A stretch of DNA of 64,000 bases from JBOGED01 sp050743625 (GTDB taxonomy: Bacteria; Actinomycetota; Nitriliruptoria; Euzebyales; Egibacteraceae). Positions within the stretch are counted from its first letter, which is position 1, and each line of letters begins with the position of its first letter. The stretch covers positions 1 through 64,000 of the forward strand of contig JBOGED010000195.1 of assembly GCA_050743625.1 (NCBI GenBank). Reading direction: 5' to 3'. The notes beneath the pieces were generated by a model that made no database searches, was not told the DNA's origin, and was given only the letters and a program-made list of their open reading frames with translations. Made by a program: the position numbers and the translations under genes. Positions 44,797 through 54,736 of this stretch are shown here, in pieces.

Positions 44797-45998
44797 GGAC
44801 AAGGTGGAGCACCTTCACCCGAGGCATCACGGAGCGCCCGTGCGACCGGCTCCGCGTGAGCGTGGAGGCTCATGACGGCCTTGGCCAATCGGTCGATCTG
44901 CTCGTCCCTCATGTGTGACCAGAGAGGCAAGGAAAGTACGCGTGCGGCCGCATCCTCGGTGACCGGAAGCGGGCGGCGAGGTGGCTCGCCGGCATAGCAC
45001 CGCTGCCGGTGGACGGGGGGATGGTAATAGCGTCGCGAGTCAATCCCCTCGCGGCGCAACGCCACGCCGAGGGCTTCGGCGCCGAGCCCGAACCCGCCAG
45101 CTGAGATGAGCATGGTCATGTCCTTGAAGGTCGACACGTCGCCGGGATCGACTGCGGGGAAGGTGCATCCCGGCAGTCCGTGAACCGCGCTCCGGAAGCG
45201 CTCGACGAGCTCAGTGCGGCGAGACACCCGCGCATCCAGACCCCGCAAGGAGGCCAGCCCGATCGTCGCGTGCAGCTCTGACATCCGGGCGTTGAGCCCG
45301 GGGAACAGGCAGTCATAGTCGCCGGGATTCCCGTAGTCCCGTCCAAGACGCACCGTCTCCGCGAGCCCGCCGTCGTTCGTGGCGACCAACCCACCCTCAC
45401 CGGCGACGACGACCTTCGTCGGGCTCAGGCTGAAGACCTCCGCTGTCCCGAACCCGCCGATCGCTCGCTGGCGACGCCGGCTGCCGAGGGCGTGCGCCGC
45501 GTCGTAGACCAGCGGGAGCCGGGCCGCGTCAGCCTGCCTCTGCAAGCCCTCGACGTCGCAGGGGGTCCCGTAGAGATGCACCGCCATGATCGCGCTCGCT
45601 CCACCGGCGCCGAGCGCCGCCGATGCGGGATCCAGCGTGAGCGTCTCCGGGTCGATATCCGCCCAGTCCGGGCTGCCGCCCGCCCAGCGGATCGCATGTG
45701 CGGTCGCCGAGAACGTGAAGCTGGGTACCACCACACGGCCCCAGGCGTTCACGGCTTGCAGGACGAGCATAAGCCCTGCGGTGCAGCTCGAGGTGGCCAC
45801 CACATGGCGGACGCTGAGATAGGCGGCGGCCGTCTCCTCAAGCCGGCGGACGACCGGGCCGTTGGTGAGCATGCCGCTGGCGAGAACCGATTCGAGCGCT
45901 CGGGCAATGCTCGGCACGTCCTGGATCGCCGGGCGAACGAGGGGGAGGCCCTCTGGGAAGGCAGGATCACCGCCGAGGATCACTGGGCGGCGCGTCAT
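44793..45998 (-). CDS. DegT/DnrJ/EryC1/StrS-type sugar aminotransferase
   Basis: 401 residues. PLP-dependent aminotransferase of nucleotide-sugar pathways: VVPSFTFSATAHAIRWAGG, DIDPETLTLDP, YDAAHALGS (PLP-binding Asp), and the Schiff-base Lys in FSLSPTKVVVAGEGG. The start ATG 45998 overlaps the upstream stop by ATGA. Together with the CapD-type dehydratase it suggests that the polysaccharide contains an amino-dideoxy sugar, though the specific sugar cannot be read from sequence. Confidence 0.9.
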   Translation of the reverse strand: MTRRPVILGGDPAFPEGLPLVRPAIQDVPSIARALESVLASGMLTNGPVVRRLEETAAAYLSVRHVVATSSCTAGLMLVLQAVNAWGRVVVPSFTFSATAHAIRWAGGSPDWADIDPETLTLDPASAALGAGGASAIMAVHLYGTPCDVEGLQRQADAARLPLVYDAAHALGSRRRQRAIGGFGTAEVFSLSPTKVVVAGEGGLVATNDGGLAETVRLGRDYGNPGDYDCLFPGLNARMSELHATIGLASLRGLDARVSRRTELVERFRSAVHGLPGCTFPAVDPGDVSTFKDMTMLISAGGFGLGAEALGVALRREGIDSRRYYHPPVHRQRCYAGEPPRRPLPVTEDAAARVLSLPLWSHMRDEQIDRLAKAVMSLHAHAEPVARALRDASGEGAPPCP

Positions 45999-47182
45999 GG
46001 CCGCCTCCGCGAGCACACGACGGACGAGAGGCCGCGTCCTAACCAGCGGAGCCGGTGCTGCCCGTGGTGAGCGAGCCACGCGGGATCGGGCAGGACAAGG
46101 GCTCGCATGAACGCCGCCTTGGAGCCAACGCCCTCTATCGCCTGCAGGGTGTCGAGGGCCCGATGGGCGTATCGCCGGCTTCGGTAGCCCGCGAGAAACC
46201 GTTGTTCCCTCCTGCTCGGCGTATACCGGTGAGCCCAGACAGACAGGGGCACCGCGTCGGACAGCGCGAGCCGCTCCCACGACAGCCGTACCGCGAAGGC
46301 AAGCGCCCCTTCGGCGGCCCACGCCCTCGCCATCTCGAGCACGCGGTCGGTGTTCAGCATGTCGGCCAGCACGTGCTGAGCGACATCCCGGAGCCGTACC
46401 AGGCGCGGGGGGACGCCAAGCGCCGCCTGATAGCAGGAGTGGAGAAAGTGCGCCTCAGGCGGCAGCGCCATGATCGGCCTGCTCCCGACCGAGAACACCG
46501 TCGCATCGTGGAACAGGGAGTCGAGCGGGATGGTCAGGCCGAACGGACCGGAAATCAGGTTGCGGTGCAGGTTGATGGACATCCCGTCAGCCCGCGAGAG
46601 TGTGACGGCCATACCGAACGTCTCGTCGAAGCCTGGCCGTAATGTCGGTGACCCGCGTTGGTACCCGAGCGCCATCAGCACATGCAGCGCCGTATGGAGC
46701 TGCGCTTGCGGTACGAGCACGCCAACGTCCCGGTAGGGACGTGCCGCAGGATCTGGGTAGGCGAAACGGGCCGTCGCCGCGCCGTTGAGGGCCCGCGATG
46801 CGATGCCGGCCCGGTTGAGCGCCTCCACGGCCTCCAAGAGCCCGGCCTCGCGCAACAGCACCCCACCCGTCGCCCGCGCATGCAGCTGGCGCGCCCCCCG
46901 GGCCTGCTCACGGGTCGCGGGCAACGCCTGCGACGCGATCGCGTGGAGCAGCAGCCCGCTGAGCCGATGCTGGTCGACCTGTGACAGGAAGTACCGCCAG
47001 CGCGCATCCTCCAAGAGCTCTGCCGGCCAAGCTAGCCGGGAGCCCGGTAAACCCGCGGCCGCCGTGGCATGCAAGAGACGCCCGATCGCGCTGGCGTGGG
47101 CGGGAGAGGCGGACCCGGCGGGATTGTGTGAGGGATAGGCGACATATAGGTCGCGTATCCCGCACACAGGGAATCCGGCCAT
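45995..47182 (-). CDS. Nucleotidyltransferase-like protein with lost catalytic residues
   Basis: 395 residues, a paralogue of the 36628-37806 product. The same landmarks are present (IASRALNGAATARFAYP; YRDVGVLVPQAQ; WAHRYTPSRREQRFLAGYRS), but the Lys of VLKGPA is Asn and the second Asp of DVDVLV is Gly. It may thus be catalytically dead and act as a binding protein, or be evolving a new role. It overlaps both neighbours (TGATG at the front, ATGA at the end), so it is an integral part of the polysaccharide operon. Confidence 0.8.
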   Translation of the reverse strand: MAGFPVCGIRDLYVAYPSHNPAGSASPAHASAIGRLLHATAAAGLPGSRLAWPAELLEDARWRYFLSQVDQHRLSGLLLHAIASQALPATREQARGARQLHARATGGVLLREAGLLEAVEALNRAGIASRALNGAATARFAYPDPAARPYRDVGVLVPQAQLHTALHVLMALGYQRGSPTLRPGFDETFGMAVTLSRADGMSINLHRNLISGPFGLTIPLDSLFHDATVFSVGSRPIMALPPEAHFLHSCYQAALGVPPRLVRLRDVAQHVLADMLNTDRVLEMARAWAAEGALAFAVRLSWERLALSDAVPLSVWAHRYTPSRREQRFLAGYRSRRYAHRALDTLQAIEGVGSKAAFMRALVLPDPAWLAHHGQHRLRWLGRGLSSVVCSRRRP

Positions 47183-48915
47183 CAGGCGTCGTGGCCGTTG
47201 AGCGGCGTGGACGCGGGTGCCGCCATGCGGGCGTGGTTATCCGGTTGCGTCCCATGGCCAGGGTTGCCGTACTGACGGCCTGGCGCCGCGCCGTGCCCTG
47301 CGGCCACCCCGACGAGCACCACACCCAGGACCGGGGCCTCCAGCCGGCCGAGGAGCTCTCTGGTGAGCGCGGCGGACTCGGCGGTCGTATACCCACTCCG
47401 GGCGACGACCACCACCGCGTCAGCATGGGGGATGAGCGCCGCGGGGTCGTTGACGCCCAGCATCGAGCCCGCGTCGATGATGACGATGTCGGCGATCTCG
47501 CTCGCCTCCCTGATCAGGGTCTGGTCCGAGCGCAAGATCTGACCGAGCCTCGCGAGCTGTCGCCCGCTTGGCACGATCCACACGCCGCTGATGTCGGTCT
47601 GCTGGGCCAGCGTCGACAACGAGGTCTTCTCCGAGTCCCGCAGCAGGAAATCCGCCACACCCGGATGGGGCAGGGCGCCGAGGTACCGATGCGCTCCCGG
47701 ATTGCGAAAGTCGCAATCCAACACAAGCACCCGCGTACCGATCTCTGCGAAGCTGGCGGCAAGGTTCGCGACGGTGCTGGTCTTGCCCTCGCCCGTGCTG
47801 GCAGAGGTGACAAGCACGACGCTGGGGGGCGTCCCTTTAGTCTCACGAGACGCGGTGGCCAGCTCCGACGGGCCTGGCGGATGCCCGCTGCCGGGCGGTT
47901 GTGGGGCCAGCACCCAGCGTGGCATGAGCTGCAGTGACAGGCGCAAGGCCGTGTACGCCTCCGCCGTTTGCGACCGAGGATCGGAGCGGACGATGACTGC
48001 GTGGTCGGATAGCGCACGGGATGGGAGGCGAGGGACCTCCGCGACGACCGGGAGGCCAAATGCGTGCTCGACACTGCCGCGTGTCCGCAGCCGGCTGTCG
48101 ACCCGATCGAGCCGGTAGGCCAGCGCAAGCCCCAGCGCGAGCCCCATGACCGCCCCGATGGCGATGCGGGCGGCCAAGCTGGCCGGGGGTCGGATACCCT
48201 GCTGGGTCGGGATGGGGATCGCCTCTTGCAAGGTGTAGAGCCCTCCCATCGCCGCCTCCGCCCCGGAGAGCTGCTCGATCCGCCGCAAGGTGGCGCTGTA
48301 CTCACCTTGGAGCGCGTCCCGCTCGGTCAGCGTGACCTGGTACTGGGCGTCCGCCCCCAGCGCGACTGTCAGGTTCGCGGGGGACGCCACCGCCGCGATC
48401 TCTTGCAGCCTTCTCGCGACGTCAAGGCTGAGGTCGCGGATTCGCTCCTCCTGAGAGCGCCGCAGCCTTTCGGCGCTCTCGAGCGCGGCTTGCCGCGCCT
48501 CCTCGGCCTCGGCCCGCACGTAGCGCACCGCCTCCTCCGCGAGCGTGTTCGCGAGCAGAGCGGCGAGCGTGGGGTCCTCATCTTCGGCGGTCAACGACAG
48601 GATGCCGGTCTCTGGATCGCCGGTGGCGATGACCTTGCTGGCGAGCTCCGCCGGCTCGAGGCCCACGCCGAGCCGCTCGGCGGCGGCGGTCGGGATCGGC
48701 CCTGTGGCGATCAGCAGAGCGAGCACGTCCAGCCCGATCGCATTGCCCTCGCGCTCCGGCAGGGCGTCCTGGACCAACAGGTGGGTCGCCGAGTAGATGA
48801 CGGGCTCGGGCTCCCGGGGCGTGGTCAGCCAGGCGACGACCGTAGCCAGCTGGAGCGAGAGGAGCACCACTGGCCACCTACGGCGCAGGATCCTCAGATA
48901 GTGAACGGGTCCCAT
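47182..48915 (-). CDS. Polysaccharide chain-length protein fused to CpsD-type kinase
   Basis: 577 residues. The N-terminal Wzz-like part has one membrane segment (WPVVLLSLQLATVVAWLTTP), a long coiled-coil (residues about 130-210, rich in Glu/Arg/Ala) and a second membrane segment (AARIAIGAVMGLALGLALAY). The C-terminal BY-kinase domain has Walker A SASTGEGKTSTVANLA and Walker A' VLVLDCDFRNPG. The usual C-terminal tyrosine cluster is nearly absent, with a single Tyr in the tail. ATG 48915 has AGGTG upstream. It controls polymer length and export. Confidence 0.88.
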   Translation of the reverse strand: MGPVHYLRILRRRWPVVLLSLQLATVVAWLTTPREPEPVIYSATHLLVQDALPEREGNAIGLDVLALLIATGPIPTAAAERLGVGLEPAELASKVIATGDPETGILSLTAEDEDPTLAALLANTLAEEAVRYVRAEAEEARQAALESAERLRRSQEERIRDLSLDVARRLQEIAAVASPANLTVALGADAQYQVTLTERDALQGEYSATLRRIEQLSGAEAAMGGLYTLQEAIPIPTQQGIRPPASLAARIAIGAVMGLALGLALAYRLDRVDSRLRTRGSVEHAFGLPVVAEVPRLPSRALSDHAVIVRSDPRSQTAEAYTALRLSLQLMPRWVLAPQPPGSGHPPGPSELATASRETKGTPPSVVLVTSASTGEGKTSTVANLAASFAEIGTRVLVLDCDFRNPGAHRYLGALPHPGVADFLLRDSEKTSLSTLAQQTDISGVWIVPSGRQLARLGQILRSDQTLIREASEIADIVIIDAGSMLGVNDPAALIPHADAVVVVARSGYTTAESAALTRELLGRLEAPVLGVVLVGVAAGHGAAPGRQYGNPGHGTQPDNHARMAAPASTPLNGHDA

Positions 48916-48926
48916 TACCGCACCTG

Positions 48927-50849
48927 TCAACGCATGCCCATGGCTTGGACGCGATCCGCTTGGGCGCGCGGGGTCTCAGCTCCGGCCTCGCGCTGCGATC
49001 GAGATGGGTCCTCGCGGGCGTCGCCCGCGATCGCGAAGAGGACATCGGCGACCGCGGCGTCGTCGTGGTGACGAGCCAGCTCCTCCAGCCTGGTGATACC
49101 GGCGTCCAGGACCCGTGCGTCGAGCTGCGCGGGACGGAGCTTGAACACCGCGGGGTGGTGGGTTGGGATCGGCATCTCGTCAGCGCTGTGAAGCTCTTCG
49201 GCGAACTTCTCGCCTGGTCGCCTCCCGACGACGCGTAGGGGCACGTCGATGCCTACCCGCCGTCCCGACAAGCGGATCATTCGCTCGGCCAGGTCGAGAA
49301 TCCTCACCGGCTCGCCCATCTCGAGCATGAAGATCTCCCCCCCATCCGCGAGCGCCGCCGCTTGCAAGACGAGCTGGACCGCCTCTGGAATGCTCATAAA
49401 GAAACGAGTCATCCGCGGATCGGTTACCGTCACCGGGCCGCCAGCGGCGATCTGGCGCATGAACGTGGGGATCACGCTGCCGCGGCTGCCCAGCACGTTG
49501 CCGAAACGGACCGCGCAGTAGTGCGAGCCTTGCGGCGCCCGCGCGAGCAGGATCTGCTCACCGAGCCGCTTCGACGCCCCCATCACGGACGAAGGACGGA
49601 CGGCCTTGTCGGTCGATACGAAGACGAGCCGTTCCACTCCCACGTTGGCCGCCGACTCCACGACATTCACCGTGCCAAGGACGTTCGTGGCGACCGCTTC
49701 GCAAGGATACTCCTCGAGGATCGGTACGTGCTTGTGCGCGGCCGCATGGAAGATCACCTCCGGCCGGTGGCGGATCATCAGCTTGTCCATGATGGACCGG
49801 TCCCTGATGTCCGCGAGGACCTGAACGCATGCCGCTTCCACGCTCGCGGCGCTCTCGAACAGATGGGTCTCGTCGTGATCGAGGAGTATCAGCGAGGCCG
49901 GATCGGATGCGGCGACCTGCCGGGCGATCTCCGAGCCGATCGAGCCGCCCGCGCCGGTGATGAGCACCCGCCGGCCTGCCAGTATGCGGTCGATCGCGTC
50001 GCGGTCGGTCGTGATCTGCCGCCGCCCGAGCAAGTCGTCGATACAGAGATCGCGAACGTCGCGAACGCTGATCCTGCCGTCGACCAGCTCACGCACGCTC
50101 GGGAGGACCTTGAGCGGCAACCCGGCGGCGTCGGCCGCATCGGCTACCCGCCGGACCAACTCGCTGCTGGCCGACGGGATCGCGAGCAGCGCCTGCTCTG
50201 CCCGGAACCGCTCCACGGCGGCCGGCATCTGGTCGATGCCTCCGATGACCGGCACACCGCACAGGGAAAGGTGCTGCTTCCGCGGATCGTCGTCGAGCGC
50301 CGCCACGGCGACGAGCCCGCTGCCCGCCGTCCGCGCCAGGTCACGGAGGATGGCCGCGCCGGATTCACCCGCCCCAATGACAAGGACCCGCGTCGCCTGC
50401 CTTGAGCTCACACGACGGAAGGCGAAGAGCCGGGACTGGAAGCGCAGCCCGCCGACGAGCAGCATCGCGATCACCGGACCGAGAAAGAGCACCGAAGCGG
50501 GCAGGACGCGATGACCGTCTAAGAACCACCTGAGGTTAATTATCCCCGCCATGGCGCTGGCCAGCACGACTCGCCGTGCTTCTTGAATGCTGGCGTGTCG
50601 CCACATCTGGCCATACAAACCCCATACGGCGTGCGCGAATAGGTGCACACCCAGTGCGAGGGGAATGAAGCGTGGAAAGTTCCTCCAATACGCGTGCGGC
50701 ACGAGACCATCAAAGCGTGCGAGCAACACAATCAGATATGCGAAACTCACGAGCACGGCATCCAGTACCAGCAGGGGCAACCCGCCGCGTACCCGGGTGG
50801 CTGCCAGAGACACGCGCAGCTGCCAGCCAGACAACGACGCGGGACACAT
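48927..50849 (-). CDS. CapD/FlaA1-type nucleotide-sugar 4,6-dehydratase, membrane-bound
   Basis: 640 residues. Four N-terminal membrane segments (LPLLVLDAVLVSFAYLIVLL onward), a CoA-binding-like Rossmann region (VLVIGAGESGAAILRDLART), then the dehydratase domain with NAD motif ITGAGGSIGSEIARQ, FVSTDKAVRPSSVMGASKR (with a modified YxxxK as in this subfamily) and RFGNVLGSRGSVIP. It makes a 4-keto-6-deoxy sugar nucleotide for the polymer. ATG 50849, after GAGGCGGA, is taken as the start; upstream in-frame codons look non-coding. First gene of the operon. Confidence 0.9.
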   Translation of the reverse strand: MCPASLSGWQLRVSLAATRVRGGLPLLVLDAVLVSFAYLIVLLARFDGLVPHAYWRNFPRFIPLALGVHLFAHAVWGLYGQMWRHASIQEARRVVLASAMAGIINLRWFLDGHRVLPASVLFLGPVIAMLLVGGLRFQSRLFAFRRVSSRQATRVLVIGAGESGAAILRDLARTAGSGLVAVAALDDDPRKQHLSLCGVPVIGGIDQMPAAVERFRAEQALLAIPSASSELVRRVADAADAAGLPLKVLPSVRELVDGRISVRDVRDLCIDDLLGRRQITTDRDAIDRILAGRRVLITGAGGSIGSEIARQVAASDPASLILLDHDETHLFESAASVEAACVQVLADIRDRSIMDKLMIRHRPEVIFHAAAHKHVPILEEYPCEAVATNVLGTVNVVESAANVGVERLVFVSTDKAVRPSSVMGASKRLGEQILLARAPQGSHYCAVRFGNVLGSRGSVIPTFMRQIAAGGPVTVTDPRMTRFFMSIPEAVQLVLQAAALADGGEIFMLEMGEPVRILDLAERMIRLSGRRVGIDVPLRVVGRRPGEKFAEELHSADEMPIPTHHPAVFKLRPAQLDARVLDAGITRLEELARHHDDAAVADVLFAIAGDAREDPSRSQREAGAETPRAQADRVQAMGMR

Positions 50850-51161
50850 TTGAGTATTCCGCCTCACGACCAGGCCACACGTGTTGCCGCCACCCGCCCC
50901 ATAGCCGACATGTCTCGCCCGCTTTCCGCCCCGCTTGGTACTGGTGGTCCACAGTACCTCCCGCATCGCCCTCGCCAGCTTAAGCCGCAAATCCGTTCCG
51001 TCAATAGCCATCGAGTAGTAACCCGTGTGGGCCAATGGCGACACATGCGTCGCCAATGCTCCTCAAAGACACATCGGAGTTTTTATATATGTTCACGTCT
51101 TGCCGTGGACGCAGTGAGCTGATGCGGTACCATCCAGCGGGCGGGATTGGGCGTATGAATA
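50850..51161. promoter_or_regulatory. Divergent promoter region of the two polysaccharide operons
   Basis: A 312-base spacer between capD (minus) and the ABC transporter (plus). It should hold promoters for both; the 51040-51115 part is locally AT-rich. I cannot name specific boxes with confidence. Confidence 0.45.
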
Positions 51162-52964
51162 GTGCCAAAGGTGGGTGCATTGGTCGGTGCGGTGACCCAG
51201 CTGGGGACGGCGCGGCGGCGTGGGCGCTGGGTCGCAGAGATACGGCCGCTGCTCGGTACGCGGCGGTGGCGGCTGATCGCGCTGGCCGCCAGCTCCACGA
51301 TCGGTGGGTTTAGCCAAGCGCTGATCCTCGTCGCGCTTGTCAATATCGCGCTCGCACTGACCGCCGGACGTCAACGGGTGAACCTCACCGTCGGCGTTGT
51401 CCGCCTGGGGGAGGCCCCCATTGGGATGGTATTCGCGATTGCCGCGGGACTGATCGTGGTGGTGCTTGTCGCCACCTACCTGGCGGCGACTCTCGCCGCG
51501 CGCATGAGCGCTGACGTGCTCGCGTCGCTTCGCCGGGCGATGTTCGCGAGCTTCATGGAAGCGTCGTGGAGCCTGCAGGTCACCGAGAGCCGCGGAGGGT
51601 TCCAAGAGCTCGTCACCAACCACAGCGAGAAGGCCGCGACGGTTGTGTTGCACGTTGCGGCCTTGATCGTGGGAGTCACGAACCTCGGCGCCTTACTGCT
51701 CAGTGCGCTGCTGATCGACACCCTGTCGACGGCGGCGATGCTCCTTGGGGTAGGCCTGCTGCTCGCCGGGATCCAGCCGCTTGCGCGGCGCATTCGCGAG
51801 CACTCGCACGCGCAGGCGCGCGCGGGAACCGCGTTCGCCGCGGCGGTGTCCGAGTCCGTCGCGCTGGCCCGGGACGTACGGGTGTTCAACGTCGAGCCGT
51901 CCATGCGCGCGCGGTTGGGAGGCTACATCGACGCGGTGTCCGGCCCGTACTTTCGTACCCACTTCAACCAGCGCTTTGTCCCGAGCCTGTTCCAACACCT
52001 CGCGTTCGTGCTCGTGCTCTTGGCCATGGGTCTCGTGTACCTGCTTGGGGCCACCCGCGTCGATGCGCTCGGAGCCGTGGTCCTCCTGTTGCTGCGCGCG
52101 CTCGCCTACGCGCAGAACCTCCAGCGAACCGCCCATCAACTCACGGAGGCAGGCCCGTACGCCCAGCGATTGCGCGAGCGGAAGGAGCGGTACGAGGGAG
52201 CGCGCGTCACCCGAGCTGGGCAGCCGCTGAGGCGGATCGAGTCGATCGAGCTGCAGGACGTGTGGTTCACCTACCCGACCGGCGCTCCCGGCCTGCAAGA
52301 GGTCAGCGTTCGCATCGACCGTGGGCAATCCATCGGTGTCTTGGGTCCTTCGGGCGGCGGGAAGTCGACCTTGGTCCAGCTGCTGCTGCGCTTGCGGGAT
52401 CCCGAGCGTGGGCGCTACCTCATCAACGGGTCGGAGGCGTCTCGGTTCGACCTGGACGACTGGTACCGCAGGGTTGCGTACATGGCGCAAGAGCCGCAAC
52501 TCTGCTCGGGCAGCGTCCGCGACAACATCCGCTTCCTGCGGGAGGGCGTTGGCGACGCGGACGTCGAGCGGGCCGCTCGGCTCGCGCGCATCCACGACGA
52601 GATCCTCGACCTCGCGCACGGGTACGACAGCGACGTCGGCGAGCACGGGAAGAACCTGTCCGTCGGGCAGCGCCAGCGTATCTGCCTGGCGCGCGCCCTT
52701 GTCGCCGACCCCGCTCTGCTCATTCTCGATGAACCCACCTCAGCGCTCGACCTGCGCTCGGAGGCGGCGATCCAGCGGACGCTCGACGAGCTGAGGGGAA
52801 CCGTGACGCTGATCCTCGTCGCCCATCACCTGTCGACCCTCAGAGGGTGCGACCACTTGATGGTGCTCGAGCGGGGACGGCTCACGGCCTTCGGTCCACC
52901 GGAGCTGATCCGAGACGCCAACGCCTTCTACCGTGATGCGCTCCGGCTCTCGCGCCTCGATTGA
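51162..52964 (+). CDS. ABC exporter (membrane-ATPase half) in the polysaccharide locus
   Basis: 600 residues from GTG 51162 (GTG 51171 is possible). Six membrane segments, then an ATPase with Walker A GPSGGGKSTL, Q-loop YMAQEPQLCSGSV, signature LSVGQRQRICLARAL and Walker B LLILDEPTSALD. A homodimer is likely because no partner is adjacent. Its place ahead of sulfotransferases and a polymerase suggests it moves a lipid-linked glycan or a related envelope substrate, but a peptide cannot be excluded. Confidence 0.85.
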   Translation: MPKVGALVGAVTQLGTARRRGRWVAEIRPLLGTRRWRLIALAASSTIGGFSQALILVALVNIALALTAGRQRVNLTVGVVRLGEAPIGMVFAIAAGLIVVVLVATYLAATLAARMSADVLASLRRAMFASFMEASWSLQVTESRGGFQELVTNHSEKAATVVLHVAALIVGVTNLGALLLSALLIDTLSTAAMLLGVGLLLAGIQPLARRIREHSHAQARAGTAFAAAVSESVALARDVRVFNVEPSMRARLGGYIDAVSGPYFRTHFNQRFVPSLFQHLAFVLVLLAMGLVYLLGATRVDALGAVVLLLLRALAYAQNLQRTAHQLTEAGPYAQRLRERKERYEGARVTRAGQPLRRIESIELQDVWFTYPTGAPGLQEVSVRIDRGQSIGVLGPSGGGKSTLVQLLLRLRDPERGRYLINGSEASRFDLDDWYRRVAYMAQEPQLCSGSVRDNIRFLREGVGDADVERAARLARIHDEILDLAHGYDSDVGEHGKNLSVGQRQRICLARALVADPALLILDEPTSALDLRSEAAIQRTLDELRGTVTLILVAHHLSTLRGCDHLMVLERGRLTAFGPPELIRDANAFYRDALRLSRLD

Positions 52965-52967
52965 GCC

Positions 52968-53882
52968 ATGACCCGCCGCCTCAGCGATCTCGTGAGCGGC
53001 CGGCGCCCTCCCGCCGTACGCCCCGACACCTTCATCGTCGGCGCCGCCAAGTGCGGTACGACGGCGATGTACCACTACCTCGGGCAACACCCATCCATCT
53101 TCATGTCGGCGTACAAGGAGCCGAACTACTTCTGCGACGACCTTAACGTCCGGAGCCTCCACGCCCGCAACTTGGATACCTACCTCGCGCTGTTCGTGAG
53201 AGGGGAGGGCGCCACCCGCGTAGGAGAGGCATCCGTCGCCTACCTGCTCTCGACGCGCGCGGCGTCGAACCTGGCGGCCTTCGCGCCCCGAGGTCGGGTC
53301 ATCGTCATGCTCCGCAATCCGGTCGACGCGGTGTACTCGATGCACGGCCAGCTTGTGTTCAGCCGCATCCAGGCGGAGAAGGACTTCGCTCGGGCGCTTG
53401 CCCGGCGGCCGGCACCGCACGACAACGACTGGCTCGACTACCGCCGGTTCATGCGCTTCGGTGAGCAAGCCCAGCGGTACTTCACCGCGTTCGAGCGCTC
53501 GCGCATCTGCATCGTGCGCTACGAGGAGCTGCGCGCCGACACGGCCGCCACGTACGACCGGGTGTTGCGCTTCCTCGGTGTGACGCCGCACCAGCTCAGC
53601 GGGTTCGGTGTGGTCAACGCGCACAAGGTGCCGCGATCCGACGCGGTGCAGCGCCTGCTCACCCAGCCTCCAGACCGTTCGCGGTCGTTCGCTCGCGCGG
53701 CCATCCCAGACCGAATGCGGCACCAGATCCTCAGGTGGCTGATCCGGCGCAACACTCGGCGCGCCCCCCGCGAGCCCATGCCACCCAGTCTTCGAGCCAG
53801 GCTCGTCGCGCAGATCCACGACGACATCCAACACCTGCAGGAGCTGACACAGCTCGACCTCACCAAGTGGCAAGAACCTTGA
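52968..53882 (+). CDS. PAPS-dependent sulfotransferase 1
   Basis: 304 residues. The 5'-phosphosulfate loop is FIVGAAKCGTTAMYHYLGQH and the 3'-phosphate motif is VIVMLRNPVDAVYSMHGQL, with the Arg and Ser contacts. These enzymes move sulfate from PAPS to a hydroxyl group, here most likely on a sugar. It begins three bases after the exporter stop. An Arg/Lys-rich C-terminus is typical of the group. Confidence 0.9.
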   Translation: MTRRLSDLVSGRRPPAVRPDTFIVGAAKCGTTAMYHYLGQHPSIFMSAYKEPNYFCDDLNVRSLHARNLDTYLALFVRGEGATRVGEASVAYLLSTRAASNLAAFAPRGRVIVMLRNPVDAVYSMHGQLVFSRIQAEKDFARALARRPAPHDNDWLDYRRFMRFGEQAQRYFTAFERSRICIVRYEELRADTAATYDRVLRFLGVTPHQLSGFGVVNAHKVPRSDAVQRLLTQPPDRSRSFARAAIPDRMRHQILRWLIRRNTRRAPREPMPPSLRARLVAQIHDDIQHLQELTQLDLTKWQEP

Positions 53883-54736
53883 CGCAACTCCCAAACTTCT
53901 TCCTTATCGGTGCGCACAAAGCCGGCACCACGAGCATCAGCGTGCTGCTCGCCGCCCATCCTCAGATCGCGGTGGCTCGTCCCAAAGAGCCAGGGTTCTT
54001 CGCCAGAGACCGCGTCTACGCGAAGGGGCGCGGCTGGTACGCCGCCTGCTTCGATCACGCCGGGGAGAGCCGCGCGATCGGGGATTGCAGCACGATCTAT
54101 TCCCAGTGTGGGGTCTTTCCCCAGACGGCGGCGCGGATCGCCGCGTTGACCCCTGCGGCCCGCATCATCTACGTCGGGCGCCATCCTCTCGAACGGGTTG
54201 CCTCGGCGTGGGTGCAGTATCGAGCGCAAGGACGGCCAGACGTCCCCGCGGACTTCTCCGCCGCGGTGCGATCCGTTCCCCAGCTGCTCGACGCCACCCT
54301 CTACTGGAAGCAGCTCTCGCGGTACCGCGGTCGCTTCTCGGACCAGCAGATCCTCGCGCTGACCTTTGACGATTTCGTCGCCGACCCGGCCGGCGTGATG
54401 CGTCGCGTCTACCGTTTCCTCGGCGTCGACCCCGACTTCGTCCCCGAGGCCGCGAGCTGGGCGCATAACGTCTCCGCCGGCCAGCGCGAGCCCACGGCAA
54501 TCCTGATGGTGTTGCGCAAGCTCAGGCCTCGGGACGGGCCTTTTCGCTTGCCAGTAGGCGCCATCACGCGAATCCGGCGCTGGACAACGCGACCGCTGCG
54601 ATATCCCGCGTTCGACGCGGGCACGCGCGAGTGGGTGCTCGAGCGAGTCTGGAGCGACAACGCCGCGTTCCTTCGCTACGCCGGCGCAAGGTCCGACCTC
54701 TGGTCACGTCCCGTGAGCGCGCGGGGTGCCTCATGA
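53867..54736 (+). CDS. PAPS-dependent sulfotransferase 2
   Basis: 289 residues from GTG 53867; a TTG at 53879 that overlaps the previous stop (TTGA) is an equally good start. The 5' loop is FFLIGAHKAGTTSISVLLAA and the 3' motif is IIYVGRHPLERVASAWVQY. It differs enough from sulfotransferase 1 to act on another position or sugar. The next gene overlaps by ATGA, giving a tightly coupled exporter-sulfotransferase-polymerase operon. Confidence 0.9.
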   Translation: MARTLTQLPNFFLIGAHKAGTTSISVLLAAHPQIAVARPKEPGFFARDRVYAKGRGWYAACFDHAGESRAIGDCSTIYSQCGVFPQTAARIAALTPAARIIYVGRHPLERVASAWVQYRAQGRPDVPADFSAAVRSVPQLLDATLYWKQLSRYRGRFSDQQILALTFDDFVADPAGVMRRVYRFLGVDPDFVPEAASWAHNVSAGQREPTAILMVLRKLRPRDGPFRLPVGAITRIRRWTTRPLRYPAFDAGTREWVLERVWSDNAAFLRYAGARSDLWSRPVSARGAS

